The position numbers and the translations under genes were made by a program. The notes under the pieces were generated by a model. The model had not been told where the DNA came from and ran no database searches. It worked only from the letters and a program-made list of their open reading frames with translations. This document shows positions 47,697 to 54,944 of a DNA stretch of 64,000 bases, piece after piece. Positions within the stretch are counted from its first letter, which is position 1. Each line of letters opens with the position of its first letter. The stretch is from Tepidiforma bonchosmolovskayae (lineage in GTDB: Bacteria > Chloroflexota > Dehalococcoidia > Tepidiformales > Tepidiformaceae), in NCBI RefSeq assembly GCF_008838325.1, contig NZ_CP042829.1:806001-870000 (forward strand), written 5' to 3'.

Positions 47697-48968
47697 ATGA
47701 CATCCACGGTTTCACTGTTGCGGGAACGGGCCATGGCCGCGCGGAAAGCGTCGCGGGTGCTCGCGCGCCTTTCGACGGCAGAGAAGAATGCGGCGCTGGA
47801 GCGGATTGCGGCGCTGCTCGAGCAGGAGCAGGCGGCCGTGCTGGAGGCGAACGCAAAGGACCTCGCCGCCGCGAAGGAAGCGGGGCTGGAGGATGCGTTC
47901 GTGGAGCGGCTGACGCTGACGCCGGAGCGGCTGCGCGGCATCGCGAACGATACGCGGAGCGTGATGCAGCTGCCGGACCCGGTGGGGGAGGTGTTCGATT
48001 CGCGGACGCTGCCGAACGGGCTGTGGATCGGGCGGCGGCGGGTGCCGCTGGGGGTCGTGGCGTGCATCTACGAGTCGCGGCCGAACGTGACGATCGACAT
48101 CGCGGCGCTGGCACTGAAGAGCGGGAATGCGGCGATTTTGCGGGGCGGCAAGGAGGCCCGGAACAGCAATGCGGCGCTGGGCGAGCTGGTGCAGCGGGCG
48201 CTGGCAGGGACGTCGGTGCCGGCGGACGCGGTGCAGGTGATCAGCGACCCGGACCGGGCGCACGTCGACGAGCTGCTGGAGATGAACGACCTGGTGGATG
48301 TGGTGGTGCCGCGGGGCGGGGCGCAGCTCATCGACTACGTGCGGCGGAAGGCGACGATGCCGGTCATCGCCCACGGGGATGCGGTCGTCCAAATTTATGT
48401 CGATGAGTTTGCCGACCTGGACCTTGCCGAGAAGGTGGTGGACAACGCGAAGACGCGGCGGTACAGCATCTGCAACGCGGTGGACACGCTGCTGGTGCAC
48501 CGGGCGATTGCGGAGCCGTTCCTGCGGCGGATGGCGGCGCGGTGGAACGGGAAGGTCACGTTCATTGCTGACGAGCGGGCGTACCCGGTGCTGGCGGCGG
48601 CCGGGGCGCCGGTGGAGCGGGCGACGGAGGCGACGTGGCGGACGGAGCACCTTGCGCTGCGGGTGGGGGTGCGGGTCGTCGACGCGATGGAGGAGGCGAC
48701 GGAGCACATCGAGCAGTACGGGAGCCACCATTCGGACGCGATCCTGACGGAGAACTACAGCCGGGCGCTGGAGTTCCTCGACGTGGTGGATTCGGCGGCG
48801 GTGTACGTGAACGCGAGCACGCAGTTCACGGACGGCGCGCAGTTCGGGCTGGGGGCGGAGGTCGGGATTTCGACGCAGAAGATGCATGCGCGGGGTCCGA
48901 TGGGCCTGCGCGAGCTGACGAGCTACAAGTGGACCATCATCGGCAGAGGGCAGGTGCGACCGCTGTGA
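47697..48968 (+). CDS. proA: Gamma-glutamyl phosphate reductase ProA
   Basis: 423 residues, normal size. The aldehyde-dehydrogenase-fold signatures are RRRVPLGVVACIYESRPNVT, ILRGGKEARNSNAALGELVQ and the catalytic Cys region TRRYSICNAVDTLLVHRA; the C-terminus has VNASTQFTDGAQFGLGAEVG and HARGPMGLRELTSYKW. It makes glutamate semialdehyde for proline. proB is not adjacent. The next gene is coupled to it by a GTGA overlap. Confidence 0.96.
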   Translation: MTSTVSLLRERAMAARKASRVLARLSTAEKNAALERIAALLEQEQAAVLEANAKDLAAAKEAGLEDAFVERLTLTPERLRGIANDTRSVMQLPDPVGEVFDSRTLPNGLWIGRRRVPLGVVACIYESRPNVTIDIAALALKSGNAAILRGGKEARNSNAALGELVQRALAGTSVPADAVQVISDPDRAHVDELLEMNDLVDVVVPRGGAQLIDYVRRKATMPVIAHGDAVVQIYVDEFADLDLAEKVVDNAKTRRYSICNAVDTLLVHRAIAEPFLRRMAARWNGKVTFIADERAYPVLAAAGAPVERATEATWRTEHLALRVGVRVVDAMEEATEHIEQYGSHHSDAILTENYSRALEFLDVVDSAAVYVNASTQFTDGAQFGLGAEVGISTQKMHARGPMGLRELTSYKWTIIGRGQVRPL

Positions 48969-49282
48969 TTACGTTCGAACGGGAATGCAGGACTCCGCAC
49001 TCGGAGTCGTACACAATTTTCGAAGACGGCAGCATCGTGGGGCGGGTAGACCTGCACTACCAGGGGACGAACGTGTATGCGACGCTCTGCACGACGGCGG
49101 ACGCGGACGAGGAGCGGATCCAGCAGCTGATCGATGCGACGGACGAGCAGCTGGTGATGACGGCGGACCCGTACCGGGAGGACTTCATCGTGACGGTGTG
49201 GCGGGGGTCGCCGGCGGGGGTGTACAGCGACAACGAGCTGGACGACGACGAGGATGAGGACGACACGTTCCGGCTGAACTGA
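48965..49282 (+). CDS. Small acidic protein coupled to proA
   Basis: 105 residues from GTG 48965, overlapping the proA stop by 4 nt. MITFERECRTPHSESYTIFE, then DGSIVGRVDLHYQGTNVYAT and a very acidic tail ELDDDEDEDDTFRLN. No known family recognised; predicted alpha/beta and cytoplasmic. It is followed after 63 nt by tRNA-Ser. Confidence 0.65.
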   Translation: MITFERECRTPHSESYTIFEDGSIVGRVDLHYQGTNVYATLCTTADADEERIQQLIDATDEQLVMTADPYREDFIVTVWRGSPAGVYSDNELDDDEDEDDTFRLN

Positions 49283-49332
49283 GGGCGGCGTGGCGGATGG
49301 CCGGGCGGATACCTCGAAGCGGGCGGTGCTGG

Positions 49333-49338
49333 TAGACT
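49333..49338 (+). promoter_or_regulatory. -10 element (TAGACT) of tRNA-Ser
   Basis: TGGTAGACT, 7 nt before the mature 5' end of the tRNA; it calibrates the distance from -10 to the likely transcription start. Confidence 0.55.
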
Positions 49339-49345
49339 GGATGGC

Positions 49346-49433
49346 GGAGAGGTGTCCGAGTGGTTTATGGTGCCGCTCTCGAAAAGCGGTGTGGGGCAAC
49401 CCACCGGGAGTTCGAATCTCCCCCTCTCCGCCA
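49346..49433 (+). tRNA. tRNA-Ser (anticodon CGA)
   Basis: 88 nt. The acceptor stem GGAGAGG pairs with CCTCTCC, and the 3' CCA is encoded. The anticodon stem CCGCT/AGCGG encloses the loop CTCGAAA, giving anticodon CGA for codon UCG. The long variable arm (GTGTGGGGCAACCCACC) is the class II feature of serine tRNAs. The T arm is GGGAG-TTCGAAT-CTCCC. Confidence 0.96.
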
Positions 49434-49446
49434 GGAAGCGGACGCG

Positions 49447-49476
49447 AGCCCGGCCAGGCGGCCGGGCTTTTGTTTT
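49447..49476 (+). terminator. Intrinsic terminator after tRNA-Ser
   Basis: 9-bp stem (AGCCCGGCC / GGCCGGGCT), loop AGGC, followed by TTTTGTTTT. Confidence 0.9.
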
Positions 49477-49936
49477 GGGGCGGAGGGGCCGGCGTTTGCG
49501 TTCTCAGGTTCGGACATTGCGACACTACGGCGACATCGTTGACAGTCACGCCGTCAGAATGGCCGTGTCCGACAGCCGTTGATCCCGGACATTGCGACAC
49601 AAACGCGACATCTTTCACTCGGCAGCGCGCACCGGGTCTGCTGCCTCCGCTCTAACACTTTTTCTACGGCGTTGTCCCGGATTTTCCGCTATTCTTCACC
49701 CATCCGTCACCGAACTGCCTGATTGCATCCGGGGTTTGCCCGCCGCCAGTGACGGCAGGATCAGTCAGCGGAGGTTAACCCCCTGCACGTGGGCGGGGCG
49801 CTCGCCGGTTCAATCGCAGCTGGGGGACGGAAACAGGAGGTACGGCCCGGGCATCTCTCCAATGGAGGCGCCCGCTTCCGGAGAAGGCGGGCCGAGACTG
49901 GAGCAGGAGAAACAACCGCGAGGGGAGAGAAGAGCT
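49477..49936. other. 460-nt region without a gene; long leader
   Basis: Between the tRNA terminator and the PPxTG surface-protein gene there is no convincing ORF. The first half holds two 30-bp direct repeats. The second half (about 49690-49936) would be a long 5' leader with several stem-loops, such as CCCGC/GCGGG around 49870-49895. I found no match to a riboswitch class I know. GC content is lower than in the genes around it. Confidence 0.5.
49511..49615. repeat. Pair of 30-bp direct repeats (CGGACATTGCGACAC...)
   Basis: CGGACATTGCGACAC is identical at 49511-49525 and 49586-49600, and GCGACATC recurs 6 nt further in each; roughly 25 of 30 bases agree, 75 nt apart. Each unit holds two GCGACA half-sites. 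It could be an insertion-element end remnant or a regulator site. Confidence 0.6.
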
Positions 49937-51262
49937 ATGAGCATCAAACGGCTTGTTGCAGCAGTTTGCGCCATTGCCGGCCTGCTGGCAGTTGCCACGG
50001 CTACGGCGGCGACGACAGTGGTGGTGCGCTACTCCGCCGGGCAGGGCTGGGGGAACTGGTGGACAGCGAACGGGGGGCAGGTCAGGTTCGTGCATGACGC
50101 GACCAGCCCCTTCGGCATCGGGGCCATGGAACTCGAGACGCCGAACACCAATCCGGCCAAGGCGACCTGGGGAATCGCGATGGATATCCCCCTGAGCCAG
50201 GTCACGACGCTGGGGTACTGGACGAAATACCTGGCAGGTCCGCCGTACGCCGGACCGGGCCTGAACGTGGTCATCGACATCAATGGAAGCGCCCCGGGCG
50301 GGGCAACCATCCTCGTCTATGAACCGTACTGGAACGGCACGGTGAACCTCAGCGGGGCCTGGCAGCAGTGGAACGTCGGCTCGCCGGCCGCGAAGCTGTG
50401 GTCGACCCAGACCGTGAGTGCCGGCGGGAGCTGCAGCTTTACTGCCGACTACGGTGGCCCGCCGTTCTATAACATTCCGGCCGTCCAGGCGGCGTGTCCA
50501 AATGCGCGGCTGCAGGGCCTGGCCGTGAACGTGGGGACCTATAATCCCGGCTACCTCGTGCGGGCGGATGGTGTCTGGCTGAACGACACGGTGTACGACT
50601 TCGAACCGGAGGTGACGGTCCGGGTCAGGCTGACCGAGAACGTCCTCGGTTTCGAGGCTCCCGGCGATGGCTGGCAGGTGACGCTGACAGGCTGCGGCGT
50701 CGGCCCGATAACCCAGACGACGGACTCCAGCGGGGAAGCATCGTTTGTCGCGCTTCCGCCAGCGGTAAACTGCAGCTACACGGTTAGTGTGGCCGGGCAG
50801 GCCGGGTGGACGCTCGCCCCATCGAGCGCTACGACTGCGCCCTTTGCAGCGGACAGTGTCAGCGAACTCGAATTCCTGGCGATTCGAGACTACAACCCGC
50901 CGTGTGTGGAGCCGAACGACCCCCGGTGCACGCCGCCGCCGGCCATCGCCGGCGGCACCCCTGCTCCGGCAGTTCCGGCGGCCACGCCGACCCCAACGCC
51001 TGCGGCACCGGCCCCGACGCCTGCGGCCCCTGCTGCAACGGCGACCCAGCCCCCGGCGGCGCCAACGACGTTGCCCGCTACGAACGACCCGGGCGTGCCG
51101 ACGCCGGCCGGCGCCTCCCCGACGCCGCGGCCCCCGGCGACAGGGGCCAGCAGCCCGGAAGAGGCCGGCGGGCCGCAGTTCCTGGGTCTGCTCGCGACCG
51201 GGGCCGTATTCCTCAGCGCCGGTCTCGGGTTGCTGTCGCTCGGACGTTCGCGCAAGCGCTGA
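49937..51262 (+). CDS. Secreted surface protein with PPATG C-terminal anchor
   Basis: 441 residues from ATG 49937, with GGGGAGAGAAGAGCT upstream. A signal peptide (LVAAVCAIAGLLAVATATAA) leads into a beta-rich laminin/carbohydrate-module-like domain (residues about 30-230, with YWTKYLAGPPYAGPGLNVVI). A CnaB/SpaA-like beta domain follows (GFEAPGDGWQVTLTGCGVGP), then a Pro/Thr/Ala linker. The end reads PPATGAS, a hydrophobic span (FLGLLATGAVFLSAGLGLLS) and GRSRKR, a sortase-like signal. Stalk-and-anchor surface protein; ligand unknown. Confidence 0.8.
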   Translation: MSIKRLVAAVCAIAGLLAVATATAATTVVVRYSAGQGWGNWWTANGGQVRFVHDATSPFGIGAMELETPNTNPAKATWGIAMDIPLSQVTTLGYWTKYLAGPPYAGPGLNVVIDINGSAPGGATILVYEPYWNGTVNLSGAWQQWNVGSPAAKLWSTQTVSAGGSCSFTADYGGPPFYNIPAVQAACPNARLQGLAVNVGTYNPGYLVRADGVWLNDTVYDFEPEVTVRVRLTENVLGFEAPGDGWQVTLTGCGVGPITQTTDSSGEASFVALPPAVNCSYTVSVAGQAGWTLAPSSATTAPFAADSVSELEFLAIRDYNPPCVEPNDPRCTPPPAIAGGTPAPAVPAATPTPTPAAPAPTPAAPAATATQPPAAPTTLPATNDPGVPTPAGASPTPRPPATGASSPEEAGGPQFLGLLATGAVFLSAGLGLLSLGRSRKR

Positions 51263-51282
51263 CCTCGGCGGTACAGGTCCAG

Positions 51283-51313
51283 AGGCGGGCGGAGTTGATT
51301 CCCGCCCGCCTTT
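51283..51313 (+). terminator. Intrinsic terminator
   Basis: 10-bp stem AGGCGGGCGG / CCGCCCGCCT with a 9-nt loop, then TTT, after the PPATG protein gene. Confidence 0.85.
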
Positions 51314-51425
51314 GCTATGCGCTCCAGAGAGTCCGGAGTCGCCAGGCATGTGGGCGACGAATCGCATTGCCGGGTCTCGACGTATGGCAGGAGAGGAGTG
51401 ACCCAGAGCCTGCCCGCATGGCGAC

Positions 51426-51431
51426 TACAAT
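51426..51431 (+). promoter_or_regulatory. Leaderless-type -10 (TACAAT)
   Basis: TACAAT (five of six) 6 nt before the ATG at 51438; no ribosome site. Confidence 0.5.
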
Positions 51432-51437
51432 GCGGGC

Positions 51438-52799
51438 ATGGATGACCCTGCACTGATCGGTCTGGGCCTCGGGGGCCTGGTGGTCCTCATCGGGCTGAAC
51501 GCGCTGTTCGTGGCGGCGGAGTTCGCCTTCGTGGGGGTGCGGCGGACCCGAGTGGAGCAGCTGGCGGCTTCGGGGCAGGCGCGGGCGCGGCTGCTGCTGG
51601 GGGCGCTGCGGCAGCTGGATGCGACGATTGCGGCGACGCAGCTCGGCATTACGATGTGCGGGCTGGCGCTCGGCTGGCTGGGGGAGCCGGTCCTGGCGGG
51701 CCTCATCGAGCCCGGGCTGGCGGAAGCGCTGGCCTGGGCGCCGGCGCGGACGGCCGGCATCGCCGCCACGGCGGTTGCGTTTCTACTGGTGACGGCGCTG
51801 GTGATTATCTTCGCGGAGCTGGCGCCGAAGTCGATTGCGCTGGCGCGGACGGAGCAGGTGGGGCTCCTGGTGGCGCCGCCGGTGCTGGTGTTCGCGCGGG
51901 TGTTCCGGCCGTTCGTCTGGTTCCTGCACCGGTCGGGGGCGCTGGTGGTGCGGGCCCTGGGGATTCGGCAGCGGTCGCCGGCGGAGGAGTCGCTCGACCC
52001 GGAGGAGCTGGAGCTGGTGATCGAGGCGTCGGCGCGGGCCGGGCTCCTGTCGACGAGCGAGCTGATGCTGGCGCGACGGGCGCTGGAGTTCAGCGCGATC
52101 CAGGCCGACCAGATCATGGTGCCGCGGACGGAGGTCGTGGCGGTGGAGGCAGGGGCGACGCTGGACGAGGTGCTGGAGCTGGTGGAGCGGCACCACCACT
52201 CGCGCTACCCCGTGTACGAGGAGAGCCTGGACCACATCGTCGGCATCCTCGAGGTGAAGGACCTCGTGGCGCTGGTGCGCCGGGGGGAGACGGAGTGGCG
52301 GCCGCTGATTCGGCCGGCGGTGGCGATCCCGGAGTCGGTGAGCGTGGAGGTGGCGGTGCAGGCGATGCGGGCAAAGCAGGTGCAGATTGTGGTGCTGGTG
52401 GACGAACACGGGGGGACGAGCGGGATTCTGACGGCGGACGAGGTGCCCTACCGGCTGCTGGGGCGCTGGCTGGGCGGGCGCGCGCAGGGGGGCGAGACGC
52501 TGCGGACGCTGCCGTCGGGCAATCTGCTGGTGTCGGGGCTGGCGCTCATTGCGGATGTGGAGGACGCGACGGGCGCGGAGCTTGCGGACGAGGACTACGA
52601 CACGGTCGGCGGGTTCATCATGGCGCGGCTGGGACGGATTCCACGGGTGGGCGACCGGGTGGAGGTACCGGGGTACCAGTTCCGGGTGATGGCGATGGAC
52701 GGCCGCCGGGTGGACCGGGTGCTGGTGACCAGGGTGGGAAGCGGCAATGGCGCAGCCTCTCATGGAGGGGGCGAAGGCGGCCGAAACGCGGGGGTGTGA
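51438..52799 (+). CDS. CNNM/CBS/CorC hemolysin-family membrane protein
   Basis: 453 residues. An N-terminal CNNM domain with four spans (LGLGGLVVLIGLNALFVAAE) includes AATQLGITMCGLALGWLGEP. A CBS pair follows (MVPRTEVVAVEAGATLDEVL and RHHHSRYPVYEESLDHIVGI). The CorC_HlyC C-terminal domain has EDYDTVGGFIMARLGRIPRV. The group is linked to magnesium or cobalt handling rather than true haemolysis. It converges with the ABC exporter. Confidence 0.92.
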   Translation: MDDPALIGLGLGGLVVLIGLNALFVAAEFAFVGVRRTRVEQLAASGQARARLLLGALRQLDATIAATQLGITMCGLALGWLGEPVLAGLIEPGLAEALAWAPARTAGIAATAVAFLLVTALVIIFAELAPKSIALARTEQVGLLVAPPVLVFARVFRPFVWFLHRSGALVVRALGIRQRSPAEESLDPEELELVIEASARAGLLSTSELMLARRALEFSAIQADQIMVPRTEVVAVEAGATLDEVLELVERHHHSRYPVYEESLDHIVGILEVKDLVALVRRGETEWRPLIRPAVAIPESVSVEVAVQAMRAKQVQIVVLVDEHGGTSGILTADEVPYRLLGRWLGGRAQGGETLRTLPSGNLLVSGLALIADVEDATGAELADEDYDTVGGFIMARLGRIPRVGDRVEVPGYQFRVMAMDGRRVDRVLVTRVGSGNGAASHGGGEGGRNAGV

Positions 52800-52961
52800 A
52801 CCGGGCGGGGCTCCGCGGGGGCGAGACGTCCCGGGCTTGCTGATCGGAACCGCAGAAATTCGGCGGCGAGCTGGGGCTTGCTGCGGCGCGGCCCGCCGGA
52901 GGGGCGGCCGGGGATGGCACAGGGAGCACCGGCGGAGCGAGCGCCCGACGGCCGGAGCGGG

Positions 52962-54944
52962 TTACTGGCCGCCTGCGGCAGGCTGGGGTGCTGCGCCGCC
53001 GAAGACTTCTCCGCGGCGGCGGGAGGCGAACGCCTCGTCTTCGCTGACGCTGGCGGCGGCCTGGCGGGCCTGCTCCTGCTCGTACGTCATGCGGTAGAGG
53101 TTGGCGTAGATGCCGCCGCGGGCGAGGAGCTCCTCGTGGGTGCCGATCTCGGCGATCTGGCCTTTGTCGAGGACGACGATGCGGGAGGCTTCGCGGATGG
53201 TGGAGAGGCGGTGGGCGATGACGAAGGATGTTCGGTTCTTGAGGAGCTCGCGGAGGGCCCGCTGGATGATGACCTCGGTCTGGGTATCCACGTAGGCGGT
53301 GGCTTCGTCGAGGATGAGGATGCGGGGCGAGGCGAGGATGGCGCGGGCGAAGCTGATCAGCTGCCGCTGGCCGACGGAGAGGTTCTGGCCGCGCTGCTGG
53401 AGGACGGTATCGTAGCCGTGCTCGAGGCGCATGATGAAGTCGTGGGCGCCGACGGCTTTGGCGGCGCGCTCAATCTCTTCCTGGGTGGCTTCGGGCCGGC
53501 CGTAGGCGATGTTTTCGCGGACAGTGCCGGAGAAGAGGTAGGGGTTCTGGAGGACGACGCCCATGTGGCGGGTGAGGGAGCGGCGCTTGATATCGCGGAT
53601 GTCGTGGCCGTCGATTTTGATGGCGCCGGCGGTGACGTCGTAGCCGCGCATCAGGAGGGAGGTGATGGTGGTCTTGCCGGCGCCGGTGGCGCCGACGAGG
53701 GCGATGGTTTCGCCGGGTTCGACGTGGAGGGTGATGCCGCGGAGGATGGGGACGCCTTCGACGTAGTGGAAGTGGACGTCTTCGAAGTCGACGCGGCCTT
53801 CGACGTGGTCGAGTTCGATGGCATCGGGCCGGTCCTGGACGCGGGGGACGGTATCGAGGACCTGGAAGATGCGTTCGCCGCCGGCCATGGCGCGCTGGAG
53901 CATGGTGTACTGGAGGACGAGGTCGCGGATGGGGTCGAAGAAGCGGCCGACGTAGAGGGTGAAGGAGGTGAGGACGAAGAAGAAGTGGGCGACGTCGACG
54001 TCGGCGGCGTGGAGTGCGCGGAGGCCGCCGACGATGACGACGGAGGCGGTGGCGATGGCGACGGAGAGTTCGATGACGGGCATGATGGCGGCGCTGAGCA
54101 TGCCGGCCCAGATGTTGGCGCGCCGGTTGTCCTGGTTGAGGCGGTCGAAGCGGCGGGCGTTTTCGTCCTCGCGGGACATGGACTGGACGGCTTTGACGCC
54201 GGAGACGTTCTCGGCGAGGGTGCCGTAGAGCGTAGAGACCTTGATGCGGACGTTGATGAAGGCCTGGCGGGCGTGGCGGGCCCAGAAGACCATGACGAGG
54301 ACGAGGGGCGGGACGATGGCGAAGGTGACGAGGGCGAGGGTGAGGTCGATGTTCACCAGGACGACGACGATGATGGTGAGGCCGATGATGTCGGCGAAGA
54401 AGGTGAGGGAGCCGCTGGTGAGGAGCTCCTGCATGACGGTGACGTCGCTGGTGAGGCGGGAGATCATGCGGCCGACTTCCATCTCGTCGTAGAAGGAGAG
54501 GGAGAGGCCCTGCATGTGGTCGTACATCTGGGTGCGGAGCTTCATGAGGATGCGGTTGCCCATCCAGGCGGTGGTGCGCTGCTGGCCATAGGCGGCGAGC
54601 CACTGGACGACGGCGAGGCCGAGCATGACGCCGAGGATGGTGAACAGCCGCCGGGTATCGTGGTTGATGCCGGCCTGGACGGTGAGGCCGATGAGGAGCG
54701 GCTGGAAGAAGCTGGCGAGGGCGGAGAGGACCATGCAGGCGACGGCGGTGACGGCCTGCAGTTTGTATTCGGCGAGGTAGGGGAGGATGCGGCGGACGAC
54801 TTTGGCGTCGTAGACCTTGCCGAGGTACTCGTCGTCCCAGCCGTCGGCGCCGCGGCCCATCATGGCGCGGCCGAGGGGGCCGCCCGGCTGGCCGCCGATG
54901 CCGGAGCTCCAGCCGCCGGCGCCTGCACCGCCCCACATGCCCAT
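52962..54944 (-). CDS. ABC exporter subunit with consensus ATPase site
   Basis: 660 residues. Six membrane spans then an ATPase domain with Walker A GATGAGKTTITSLL, signature LSVGQRQ (Gly to Val compared with LSGGQ) and a normal Walker B ILILDEATAYVD with the catalytic Glu. The first 50 residues are Gly-rich. It overlaps its partner by one base. In heterodimeric exporters the two subunits share sites; this one provides the catalytic Walker B. Likely multidrug or lipid export. Confidence 0.92.
   Translation of the reverse strand: MGMWGGAGAGGWSSGIGGQPGGPLGRAMMGRGADGWDDEYLGKVYDAKVVRRILPYLAEYKLQAVTAVACMVLSALASFFQPLLIGLTVQAGINHDTRRLFTILGVMLGLAVVQWLAAYGQQRTTAWMGNRILMKLRTQMYDHMQGLSLSFYDEMEVGRMISRLTSDVTVMQELLTSGSLTFFADIIGLTIIVVVLVNIDLTLALVTFAIVPPLVLVMVFWARHARQAFINVRIKVSTLYGTLAENVSGVKAVQSMSREDENARRFDRLNQDNRRANIWAGMLSAAIMPVIELSVAIATASVVIVGGLRALHAADVDVAHFFFVLTSFTLYVGRFFDPIRDLVLQYTMLQRAMAGGERIFQVLDTVPRVQDRPDAIELDHVEGRVDFEDVHFHYVEGVPILRGITLHVEPGETIALVGATGAGKTTITSLLMRGYDVTAGAIKIDGHDIRDIKRRSLTRHMGVVLQNPYLFSGTVRENIAYGRPEATQEEIERAAKAVGAHDFIMRLEHGYDTVLQQRGQNLSVGQRQLISFARAILASPRILILDEATAYVDTQTEVIIQRALRELLKNRTSFVIAHRLSTIREASRIVVLDKGQIAEIGTHEELLARGGIYANLYRMTYEQEQARQAAASVSEDEAFASRRRGEVFGGAAPQPAAGGQ

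Noticed and set aside
49849..49860. GGGCATCTCTCC, reminiscent of a c-di-AMP (ydaO) riboswitch segment
   Set aside because: The other conserved parts of that riboswitch (the CAGCTAACC-type block) are missing from the leader.
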